Shown here piece by piece: positions 10,190 through 20,340 of a DNA stretch of 64,000 nt. The position numbers and the translations under genes were made by a program. The DNA is from Archangiaceae bacterium. GTDB taxonomy: Bacteria > Myxococcota > Myxococcia > Myxococcales > Myxococcaceae. The DNA is taken from positions 124,001 to 188,000 of the forward strand of contig JADJNS010000020.1 in NCBI GenBank assembly GCA_016714225.1, written 5' to 3'. The stretch's first letter is position 1. Every line of letters starts with the position of its first letter. The notes beneath the pieces were generated by a model. It did no database searches and had not been told where the DNA came from. It saw nothing but the letters and a program-made list of their open reading frames with translations.

Positions 10190-11115
10190 GTGAAGTGGTA
10201 CGTGAAGTTGAGCCAGGGCAGCACGCCCGGCACCGGGCTGGAGACCTGGAACTGGGTGGGCATCACCAGAATGCCGAGGTCGATGGCGAAGCGGTCGCCG
10301 AAGAAGCGGGCGGCGAGCGCGTCGGCGACGAACCAGCGGTGGGCGAGGTCGAACTCGGGAATCACCCAGTTCTCGGTGATGAGCCCGACGTTGGTGTGCA
10401 CCCGCGCGAACGCGCTCAGGGTGACGAGCGGCAGGTTGAGCAGCTGGGCGTTCTCACGGCTGAGCGCGGTGAAGTCGAGCTGCGGGCCACCCGAGAGCGT
10501 GACGTTCAGGTCTTCGGTGCCGAGGGTGACGGTGGCGGCGATGACCGAGCCCGCGGGCATGGCGATCGACACGCCGTCGATGCGCGACCACAGGCCGAGC
10601 GCGATGAACTTCAGCTCGACCGCCACGTGCACGTACTTGTTGAGCGAGGTGCCGGCCTTCACCGCCGCGAAGGCGTTGATGCCGTCGCGCCCGAGAAAAA
10701 ATGCGGGCAGCGAGCCGCCGAGCTGAAACGAGAAGTTCTGCGAGACGCCCACCTCGAACAGGGTGGCCAGCACCTGCAGCTGGGTGATGCTCACCTGCCC
10801 CGGGTCGGGCATCAGCGCGCTGCCGGTGAAGAGGTAGCGCGAGCGGTTGCGGTTGGGCAGCGGCTCGTCGAAGCGCACCACCTCTTCCGAGTCGACCGTC
10901 ACCGGCTGGCCGTCTTCGGTCTCGACGAGCAGCTGCAGCTCGTCGCGCAGCAGCAGCTTGCCGGCGATGACCCGCCCGTCGCGCAGGGTGAGCTTCACCT
11001 GGCGCGGGGTCTCTTCGGCGAAGGCCTTGTCGATCTCGGCCGAGGGGGCGGCGGCGGGCGCGGCAGCCGGGTCGTCCGACTGCGAGAGCAAGAGGCAGAG
11101 CGCGAGCGCGATCAT
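10186..11115 (-). CDS. secreted protein, probable outer-membrane beta-barrel
   Basis: A 309-residue protein with a short signal peptide (MIALALCLLLSQS) and an Ala/Pro-rich spacer. A small beta module follows (VKLTLRDGRVIAGKLLLRD, then a DGQPVTVDSEEVVRF strand pair), resembling SH3-like or PilZ-like cores by pattern only. The rest alternates hydrophobic and polar residues in many short strands and ends in an aromatic C-terminus (WLNFTYHFT), as outer-membrane barrels do. No family is recognised. The 4-nt overlaps with genes on both sides place it in the export operon, so an outer-membrane or surface role in polysaccharide export is a reasonable inference and not shown. Confidence 0.55.
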   Translation of the reverse strand: MIALALCLLLSQSDDPAAAPAAAPSAEIDKAFAEETPRQVKLTLRDGRVIAGKLLLRDELQLLVETEDGQPVTVDSEEVVRFDEPLPNRNRSRYLFTGSALMPDPGQVSITQLQVLATLFEVGVSQNFSFQLGGSLPAFFLGRDGINAFAAVKAGTSLNKYVHVAVELKFIALGLWSRIDGVSIAMPAGSVIAATVTLGTEDLNVTLSGGPQLDFTALSRENAQLLNLPLVTLSAFARVHTNVGLITENWVIPEFDLAHRWFVADALAARFFGDRFAIDLGILVMPTQFQVSSPVPGVLPWLNFTYHFT

Positions 11116-11516
11116 CTGGCCTTCTTCTTCTCGAGGGCTTCGAGCCGCTCGCGGAGCCGGAGCACCTCGGCCGAGAGCTGTGCGTACGAGTCGCGCACGT
11201 GGCCATTGAAGCGCTTCTGGCGGCCGAACGCCTCATTGATGAAGACCTGGCCGCCGGCGCGGAAGGCGCCCTTGAGCAGCACCACCACCCGGCCCAGGCC
11301 GGTGCGGTGGGTCTCGAGCGGCAGCGGCCGGGTCGGGTCGGCGTGCTCGCTCAAGGCCTCGACGTTGAAGGCGACGGGGTCGACGCGGGCCTCGAGGCCG
11401 TCGAAGTGAATCGGGCCGCCTTCGCTGGCAGAGCCCTTCAGGCCGCGCGCGCCGAGGCGCGCTTCGAGCTCGGCCATCAGGCGGTCGGCAGAGATGTCTT
11501 TTCCGAGGAGCTTCAC
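11112..11516 (-). CDS. small coiled-coil protein of the polysaccharide export operon
   Basis: A 134-residue soluble protein with no signal peptide. The middle (GLGRVVVLLKGAFRAGGQ, then FGRQKRFNGHVRDSYAQL) resembles the linker at the N-terminus of sugar-modifying methyltransferases in O-antigen clusters, where an 'RQ-x-x-FN' helix is common. The C-terminal 30 residues form a short Leu/Glu/Lys coiled coil (LSAEVLRLRERLEALEKKK). No catalytic motif is visible. The GTG at 11516 is the first reasonable start. It is the first gene of the operon and overlaps the next by ATGA. The function is unknown. Confidence 0.55.
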   Translation of the reverse strand: MKLLGKDISADRLMAELEARLGARGLKGSASEGGPIHFDGLEARVDPVAFNVEALSEHADPTRPLPLETHRTGLGRVVVLLKGAFRAGGQVFINEAFGRQKRFNGHVRDSYAQLSAEVLRLRERLEALEKKKAR

Positions 11517-11579
11517 GGGCGAGAGGGCACATACCCCGCGGGCCACAAAAGGCGAAGCAAAGGGGTAGCGTCGCCGCCC

Positions 11580-13160
11580 GTGAGAGCCCTGACCCTGGTG
11601 GTGTCGCTGTTCGCGCTGCACACCTTCGCCGGCACGGTGAACCTCACCACCGCCGACAACGACTCGGCCATCGCGGCCAAGCTCAACGGTTTGATGCCCG
11701 GAGACGAGGCGATCTTCCACGCCGGCACGTACGAGCTCTCGGCGCGGCTGGGGCTCACCCTGGTGGGCACCCAGGCGCTGCCGATTCGCGTGCACACCGA
11801 CGGCGGCAAGGTGGTGCTGCACCGCGCCGGCGTGAACCAGAACATCGTCGACATCACCAACGCCGAGTTCGTCACCCTCGACGGCATCGAGTTCTCTGGG
11901 GGCTCGCTGGGGGTGCGCTTTCTGGCCGGGCACGACGTGGTGTTCAGCCACTGCATCATTCACGGCACCCAGGGCACCGCGCTCACGGTGAACACGCCGG
12001 GGCAGACCTACGCCAACTTCCGCATCTCGCAGAACGAGATGTACGGCACGGCCGACACCGCCGAGGGCATGTACCTGGGCTGCAACAACGACGGGTGCCG
12101 GCTGCAGAATTCGATCATCGAAGGCAACTACGTGCACGACACCAACGGCCCCAACACGCAGGCCGGGTACGGCACCGGCATTCAGCTCAAAGACGGCAGC
12201 TCGGGAAACGTGCTTCGCGACAACGTGGTGCGCGACACCGGCGCGGTCTGCATTCTGGTCGACAGCGCGGTGGGCCACGGCCCGGCCAACGTGGTCGAGC
12301 GGAACTTTCTCTATGGCTGCGGCGACAACGGCATTCAGGCGTCGCAAGACGCGGTGATTCGCAACAACATCATTCTGCGCACCGCCCTCGACGGCATCTA
12401 CGTGGGGCCGCACCAGTCGGGGGTGCCGCAGAACCTGAGCGTGGTGCACAACACCCTGCTCGGGCCGAGCAACGTGTCGATCAGCGTGCGCGGGCCGAGC
12501 GGCGCGGTGACGGTGGCGAACAACGCGCTGTACGGCGGCGGCAGCGCCTTCTTCGCCAACGGCACGGTGACCCACATCACCTTCGCGGGCAACGTCGGGG
12601 TCGGCGCGGTGTCGGGGCTCACCGGCACGCTGGGGGCGGGCTCGCTCTCGGCCGACTTCGTGGCGGCGAGCGGCGCCGGGGCGCCTCCGATGAACCCGTT
12701 TCCCAAGGCCTTGGGCGCGCTGGTCGGCAGCGGCTCGGCGGCGCAGGTCGCGGTCGACGACTTCAACGCCACGCCGCGGCTGGGGGTCGCCGATGTCGGG
12801 GCGTACAAGTTCTCGGCGGGCGGGAACCCGGGGTGGGCGCTGACCGCGGGGTTCAAGGTGCCGGCGATGGCGACGACCGACGGCGGAGTGCCGATGGATG
12901 CGGGGACGATGGATGCGGGGACGATGGATGCGGGGACGATGGGCTCCGATGCCGGGTCGGATGCGGGCTCCAGCGCTGACGCGGGCAGTGTCTCGGATGC
13001 GGGGAGCACGTCCGACGCAGGCAGCGACCCGGTCGAGACCGGCAAGCACGGCTGCAGCACCAGCGCAGCCCCGGCGGCGCTGCTCTTCGCGCTGTTCACC
13101 CTGAGCGCAGCCGCGAAGCGGCGGAGTCGAATGGGTGCCGTCGGTGCTGGAACGCGCTGA
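11580..13160 (+). CDS. secreted right-handed beta-helix protein with MYXO-CTERM-like tail
   Basis: A 526-residue protein starting at a GTG with a clear signal peptide (VRALTLVVSLFALHTFAG). Residues 20-420 are parallel beta-helix repeats rich in N-x-I/V-x-x-N turns (VERNFLYGCGDNGIQAS, VIRNNIILRTALDGIY), the fold of pectate lyases and NosD-like proteins. No pectinase catalytic site was identified. A linker of MDAGT and SDAG repeats follows, then a Cys (KHGCST), a hydrophobic helix and a basic KRRSR, the layout of MYXO-CTERM sorting signals handled by myxosortase. Expected location is the outer surface. The last ten or so codons fall in a dispersed repeat element, so the tail after the basic cluster may be an insertion product. 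Confidence 0.75.
   Translation: MRALTLVVSLFALHTFAGTVNLTTADNDSAIAAKLNGLMPGDEAIFHAGTYELSARLGLTLVGTQALPIRVHTDGGKVVLHRAGVNQNIVDITNAEFVTLDGIEFSGGSLGVRFLAGHDVVFSHCIIHGTQGTALTVNTPGQTYANFRISQNEMYGTADTAEGMYLGCNNDGCRLQNSIIEGNYVHDTNGPNTQAGYGTGIQLKDGSSGNVLRDNVVRDTGAVCILVDSAVGHGPANVVERNFLYGCGDNGIQASQDAVIRNNIILRTALDGIYVGPHQSGVPQNLSVVHNTLLGPSNVSISVRGPSGAVTVANNALYGGGSAFFANGTVTHITFAGNVGVGAVSGLTGTLGAGSLSADFVAASGAGAPPMNPFPKALGALVGSGSAAQVAVDDFNATPRLGVADVGAYKFSAGGNPGWALTAGFKVPAMATTDGGVPMDAGTMDAGTMDAGTMGSDAGSDAGSSADAGSVSDAGSTSDAGSDPVETGKHGCSTSAAPAALLFALFTLSAAAKRRSRMGAVGAGTR
12894..12938 (+). repeat. 15-bp tandem repeat (3 copies) coding MDAGT
   Basis: Three identical 15-bp units (atggatgcggggacg) in frame in the beta-helix gene encode three consecutive Met-Asp-Ala-Gly-Thr blocks in the linker before the sorting tail. 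Perfect identity suggests recent slippage and possible length variation between strains. Confidence 0.9.
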
Positions 13161-13269
13161 GCCGCATACTCCATGCGTCAAGCAGCAGGGCGTGCGCTCT
13201 TCTACGAGGGAGTATCTGCTCTTCAGCCTTCGGCGAGCGACGTCAGGGTTCGACGGGCTCACCCTGAGC
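13128..13269 (+). repeat. dispersed intergenic element, copy 1 (about 142 bp)
   Basis: This stretch aligns end to end with the reverse complement of 54521-54664 at roughly 80% identity. Shared blocks include gctggaacgcgc, ccatgc-tcaagcagca, gagtatctg and agccttcggcgagcgacg, ending in gctcaccctga. An internal arm pair (catactcc and ggagtat) could form a hairpin. It sits between convergent genes and overlaps the last codons of the beta-helix gene. Confidence 0.8.
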
Positions 13270-13426
13270 GTCAACGGCTCTTGCGACTGCGGTCGAGCTC
13301 TTCGAGCCACGCGTCGATGACCTTCGCCCAGCGAAGGCTCGACGTGGCTCACCCAGCTCGTCAACTGCTCTTGCGAATGCGATCGATCTCTTCGAGCCAG
13401 GCGTCGATGACCTTCGCCCAGCGAAA
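13247..13426. repeat. 90-bp tandem duplication of the 3' end of the GT4 gene
   Basis: Bases 13271-13335 match 13361-13425 with five mismatches at an offset of exactly 90 bp, and similarity continues leftwards to about 13247 with one indel. The right copy is the last 22 codons and stop of the two-module glycosyltransferase gene; the left copy lies just beyond its stop codon. The shared blocks include gcgtcgatgacc and ttcgcccagcgaa. The divergence shows the duplication is not recent. Confidence 0.85.
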
Positions 13427-15589
13427 CTTCTTCGCGTAGGCGAGCGCCTTCTGGGTGAGCTCGGGCCGCTCGGCCTGCGCGCGCTTCACCGCGTCGACGT
13501 AGCCGGCGCTGTCGGAGTACGCGAAGCCGGCCTTGCTGCGCTTGAGGTGCCCCGCAACCACGTCGGACTCGGCGTTGCCCACCACCGGCACGCCGGCCGC
13601 GAACGCCTCGAGCGCCAGCAGCGACAGGCTCTCGTAGCGCGACGGCACCACCACCGCGGTCGCCTGCGACAGCGCGTCGTACTTCTGCTGTTCGGTGATG
13701 CGCCCGGCGACGTGCACGTGCTCGCCACCCACGTCGAGGTCTCCGGCTCCGGCCAGCACCAGCGTCGGCGCGCTTGCCGGAAGCTCCCGCGCCAGCGCGC
13801 GGTGGTGCTTCACCAGCTCTTTGAGCCCCTTGCCCGCCTCGAGGCGCCCCACGTACAGCAGGTACGGCCCGGGCACCGGCCGCCACGGCGCCGCCGACGG
13901 CTCGAGCGGCTCGACCCCCACCCCCACCCGCCGCGCGCGCGCCGCGTGCGGGAAGCGCTGCTGAATCAGCTCGGCCTCTTCGGCGGTGTTGCAGAGCAGC
14001 GCCCGCGGCATCTCGAAGACGTCGGCGTAACACTCGAACTGCAGCGGCGGCTCGTCGTGGGCCGTCGGCACCAGCAGCGCCTTGTCGGCCACCAGCGGCA
14101 GGCCGAGCACGGTCGGCGCGTAGAGGTAGGTGAAGAACACGAACGCGTCGTAGCCAGCGCGCTCTCTGGCCAGGTGCTCGAGCAGCTCGGGCGCGCGCGG
14201 GCCCTGCTCCATCACCCAGTGCTCTTCGAGCACGCGGCCGTGGTGGGCTTGAAAGCGCTCGTCGCTCAGCGCGTTGAACACCGGCATGCGGCGCTCACCG
14301 CCGCAGCGAAAGCGCCGCACCTTCACCGCGCCGTCTTCGCTCTCTCCCTCGGGCAGCGCGTCGGCCCAGGTCAGGTGGTCGGTTGCGGTGGTGGTCAGCA
14401 CGGTGACCTCGGCGTCTTTCGCCAGGCGCTGGGCCACCGCACGCGCGTGGGCCTCGGCGCCGCCGGTGATGTCGGCTCCGTAGCGCTGCACCACGATGGC
14501 GACCCGCGGCTTGCCCACGCGGTGGCGGCGGCGCACCGGCGCCACCACCTGGGGTACGCCGATGCTCTCGAGCGCGCTCGACAGCGCGGCCTCGGTCGCG
14601 GCGGGAGACAGGGCCGCCACCCGCTCGTTCTGACCCTCGATGATCTGCTCGCGCAGCTTGCGGTCATCGCGCAGCCGCATCACCAGCTCGGCCAGCGCGG
14701 CGAAGCTCTTCTCGTCGAAGACGATGCCCCGGCCGTCGAGCGTCTCGGGCACCGCGGCGGCGCCGAAGGCCAGCACCGGCAGCTCGCAGGCCATCGCCTC
14801 GAGCAGCGGCACCCCGAAGCCCTCGTGCTCGCTCATGCTCACGAGCACGTCGGCCGACCGGTAGGCGGCCACCAGCTCGCCGTGAGAGAGCTCGGAGGCG
14901 AAGGTGACCTGCGGCGGCTTGGGCAGCTTGCGAAAGTAGTCGCTGCCCCTGGAGTACGGGCCGACCACCAACAGCCGCGCCTCGGGGTTGAGCCGCAGCA
15001 CCTCGGCGTGCAGCGCGAGCAGGTCTTCGATGCGCTTGTGGGGCACCACCCGGCTCACCGCGAGCATCAGCAGAGAGCCGGGGCGCGACAGCTCGCGCGC
15101 ATAGACCTCGTCGACCGAGTCGGAGTCGAAGCGCTCGGGCTCGACGAACAGCGGCACGGTGTGCACGTTGGCGTGGCCCGCCACCCGCAGCTCCGAGGCG
15201 TTGAAGTGCGAGACGCCGATCGAGAGCTCGACGCCTTCGGCCAGCGCGGCGAGCTGCGCGCGCCCCGCGTTCAGCGGCTCTTCGAGCGAGGTGCCGGCGT
15301 AGAAGCGCGCCGGGGTGATGTTGTGGAAGACGACTCCGCGGCGGCACGGCAGGTGGAGCAGCGCCGAGGTGAGCTCGCTGGCGATGCCGTGGTGGTAGAG
15401 CACCAGGTCTTCGGGCGCGACCTTCAGGCGCGAGGCGGGCGCGACCAGGCTCGAGTAGCCGGGCGCGACTTCGGCGGCGTGCACCTGGCCGGGGAAGCCC
15501 AGCCGGCGCAAGAGCCACTGAAAGTTGATCGCCGCCTGCGACATCGCGTCGTGCGGCGAGAAGACCGGGAGCAGCTGGTGAATGCGCAA
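13361..15589 (-). CDS. glycosyltransferase with two GT4 (GT-B) modules
   Basis: A 742-residue protein made of two complete GT-B retaining glycosyltransferases in tandem. Module 1 (about 1-350) has SRVVPHKRIEDLL, VSMSEHEGFGVPLLEAMACE and AVPETL. Module 2 (about 360-742) has an N-terminal GGAEAHARAVAQRL acceptor-side motif, LLYVGRLEAGKGLKEL and VPSRYESLSLLALEAFAAGV. Both keep the E-x7-E nucleotide-sugar motif, so both may be active and add two sugars in succession to a surface polysaccharide. There is no signal or membrane segment, so it acts at the cytoplasmic face. It is divergent from another GT4 gene (84 bp), and the nearby permease operon suggests a shared glycan. Acceptor and sugars are unknown. 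Confidence 0.88.
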   Translation of the reverse strand: MRIHQLLPVFSPHDAMSQAAINFQWLLRRLGFPGQVHAAEVAPGYSSLVAPASRLKVAPEDLVLYHHGIASELTSALLHLPCRRGVVFHNITPARFYAGTSLEEPLNAGRAQLAALAEGVELSIGVSHFNASELRVAGHANVHTVPLFVEPERFDSDSVDEVYARELSRPGSLLMLAVSRVVPHKRIEDLLALHAEVLRLNPEARLLVVGPYSRGSDYFRKLPKPPQVTFASELSHGELVAAYRSADVLVSMSEHEGFGVPLLEAMACELPVLAFGAAAVPETLDGRGIVFDEKSFAALAELVMRLRDDRKLREQIIEGQNERVAALSPAATEAALSSALESIGVPQVVAPVRRRHRVGKPRVAIVVQRYGADITGGAEAHARAVAQRLAKDAEVTVLTTTATDHLTWADALPEGESEDGAVKVRRFRCGGERRMPVFNALSDERFQAHHGRVLEEHWVMEQGPRAPELLEHLARERAGYDAFVFFTYLYAPTVLGLPLVADKALLVPTAHDEPPLQFECYADVFEMPRALLCNTAEEAELIQQRFPHAARARRVGVGVEPLEPSAAPWRPVPGPYLLYVGRLEAGKGLKELVKHHRALARELPASAPTLVLAGAGDLDVGGEHVHVAGRITEQQKYDALSQATAVVVPSRYESLSLLALEAFAAGVPVVGNAESDVVAGHLKRSKAGFAYSDSAGYVDAVKRAQAERPELTQKALAYAKKFRWAKVIDAWLEEIDRIRKSS

Positions 15590-15673
15590 CGGGCGCTGGC
15601 CTCTAGCTGCCCGCGGCGGCGGCCACCACCCAAAACCGCGGGCCCCTGGAGATCTGTGCTAGCGGGCCGACGC

Positions 15674-16696
15674 GTGCGCATCGCCCTCGACGGCACGCTG
15701 CTGAACCGGCCCACCACCGGCATCTCGCTCTACGCGCGCGAGCTGCTGCACGGCCTGCGCGGCATCGGGCTCGACGTCGAGCCGTGGGCACCCACGGGCG
15801 GCCACGGCGCGTCGCGGTTCGTGCTCGACGAGGTGCCGCGCCGGCTCGCCCGCGAGCGGCCCGATGTCTTTCACGCGGTGTGCAACTTCAACCTGCCGCT
15901 CAGGCGCGCCCCCGGCACGCGGTTCGTGCTGACCGTGCACGACGTGATTCCCCTGCTGCTGCCCGAGACGGTGTCGGCGGCGTACCGCTGGCAGTTTCGG
16001 CTGTGGCTGTCGCGCTCGCTGCAGGTGGCCGACGCGGTCATCTGCGTGAGCGAGACCACCCGGCGCGCGCTGCTCGAGCGGTTCGAGGTGCGCGTGCCGG
16101 TGCACGTGGTGCACCACGGGGTCGACCACGTCGAGCGGGTGGCGCCGCCCGACGCCATCACGGTGAAGTGGCTCGACGCGCTGGGGCTGGGCGACTTCGT
16201 GCTCTACGCCGGAGCGCTCGACGCGCGGAAGAACGTCGGGCTGGCGGTGCGGGCGTGCCAGCGGCTCGGGGTCACGCTGGTGCTGGCCGGGCAGCGCTGG
16301 TTCGGCGGCTCAGCGATCGAGCAGCAGATCTCTGCGGCGCGCGCGGCGGGCGCCGACGTGCGGCACCTGGGCTACCTGGGCGACCCGGTGTTCTACGCGC
16401 TGATGAAGCGCGCGAGGGTGTTCGTTTTTCCCTCGCGCTACGAGGGGTTCGGGCTGCCGCCGCTCGAGGCGATGCGGCTGGGGGTGCCCACGGTGGTGTC
16501 GCGCGAGGGGGCGCTGCCCGAGATCTGCGGCGACGGGGCGCTGTACGTCGACCCCGATGACGCCGAGGGCCTGGCGGCGCAGCTCTCGCGGGCCGACGCG
16601 AAGCTCGGGCAAAGGGGGCTGGCGCGCGCGCGCGAGTTCGAGTGGGCGAAGACGGCGCTCGCCACGGCCGAGCTCTACCGCGCTGGCTCATCCTGA
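15674..16696 (+). CDS. GT4-family glycosyltransferase
   Basis: A 340-residue single-module GT-B glycosyltransferase, close in pattern to mannosyltransferases of surface polysaccharide loci. Visible motifs are ALDGTLLNRPTTGISLYARE at the N-terminus, TVHDVIPLLLPE, the basic-site LYAGALDARKNVGLAV, and FPSRYEGFGLPPLEAMRLGV with E-x7-E, then VSREGALPEICGDGALYVDP. The start is a GTG at 15674; the long open frame upstream is antisense to the neighbouring gene. It is transcribed away from the two-module GT4 gene, so the 84-bp gap should hold both promoters. Its stop lies in a small palindrome (gctcatcctgagc) 3 bp from the converging gene. Confidence 0.88.
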   Translation: MRIALDGTLLNRPTTGISLYARELLHGLRGIGLDVEPWAPTGGHGASRFVLDEVPRRLARERPDVFHAVCNFNLPLRRAPGTRFVLTVHDVIPLLLPETVSAAYRWQFRLWLSRSLQVADAVICVSETTRRALLERFEVRVPVHVVHHGVDHVERVAPPDAITVKWLDALGLGDFVLYAGALDARKNVGLAVRACQRLGVTLVLAGQRWFGGSAIEQQISAARAAGADVRHLGYLGDPVFYALMKRARVFVFPSRYEGFGLPPLEAMRLGVPTVVSREGALPEICGDGALYVDPDDAEGLAAQLSRADAKLGQRGLARAREFEWAKTALATAELYRAGSS

Positions 16697-16699
16697 GCG

Positions 16700-17319
16700 T
16701 CAGTACGTCAGCCACGCCAGCAGCGACCACAGCAGCAGGCCGCCGAGCGCGAAGCTGCCGGTGATCAGCGCGGTGCGCTGCATGGCCCGGTCACTCAAGG
16801 CGGTCACCGCGGTCATGGTGAGATCGGAGAGGTCGACGCTCGCGTTGAGCAGCGCGGCGCGGAAGAGCCAAGTCTTGCTCTGCGAGGCGGCGATCACCAG
16901 CGCTCCCAGCGCCGCATCGCGGGCGCCGAACAGCCGCGCCTGCAGCGTCGCGTTCGTCGAGCGCTGGTCCATCGGCACGAACAGAACGTCGTCGTAGACC
17001 GTGGGGAGAAAGATCGGCACCAGCCCGATGGTGATGCGCCCGCTGCCCATCACCCACCCCGCCCAGCGCAGCCAGCCCGGCTCGTCTCTCTCGACCCCGG
17101 CCGGGCCCGGCATCAGCGGGCCCATCGCAGCCTCGGTGACTCCGGCGTCGGGCGCGACGGGGCCTGCGTCGGTGACCGGGCTGCCTGCGTCTGAAACGCC
17201 TCCGTCTGCGCTGAGAAAGCCCGCGTCGTCGGGTTGCGCATTCGCCCCCTCACCCCGGCCCTCTCCCACCAGGAGAGAGGGAGGGTCTTGGGCGAGCGTG
17301 AGGAGGAGGACGGTGAGGA

Positions 17320-17323
<4 letters not shown>
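16700..17323 (-). CDS. secreted or membrane protein with Asp-Ala-Gly linker, unknown function
   Basis: A 207-residue protein starting with a hydrophobic signal (MILTVLLLTLAQ). Residues 13-80 are low complexity with DAG repeats (SDAGSPVTDAG, VAPDAGV), a spacer typical of exported myxobacterial proteins. The C-terminal 120 residues hold three or four hydrophobic helices, the last SFALGGLLLWSLLAWLTY. No family is recognised. The segment LLVGEGRGEGANA is encoded by a known type of palindromic repeat (17245-17282), so part of the linker derives from inserted repeat DNA. The ATG overlaps the stop of the kinase gene (ATGA), so it is co-translated with and probably works with that kinase. Confidence 0.6.
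17245..17282. repeat. palindromic 'cctcacccc...ctctccc' repeat, copy inside a coding region
   Basis: Contains cctcaccccggcc followed by the imperfect hairpin arms ccctctccc and ggagagaggg. Repeats of this pattern are common between genes in many Gram-negative bacteria. Here it is in frame in the DAG-linker gene. A second copy lies at 38388-38425. Confidence 0.75.
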
Positions 17324-20268
<2,945 letters not shown>

Positions 20269-20340
20269 GGGCGAGACGTATATCGACGTTTGGGAGAGCG
20301 GGGGCAGATCGTTCGCCACGGCCGTGCGTTGAAGGCGGCC

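Noticed and set aside
11112..14033. A single 973-residue protein spanning several genes on the minus strand
   Set aside because: Only the last 134 codons resemble a real protein; the rest is antisense to the beta-helix gene and the duplicated region.
8301..16696. A complete capsule or O-antigen biosynthesis cluster
   Set aside because: There are two GT4 genes and one permease, but no polymerase, flippase, ATPase, initiating transferase or sugar-nucleotide genes.
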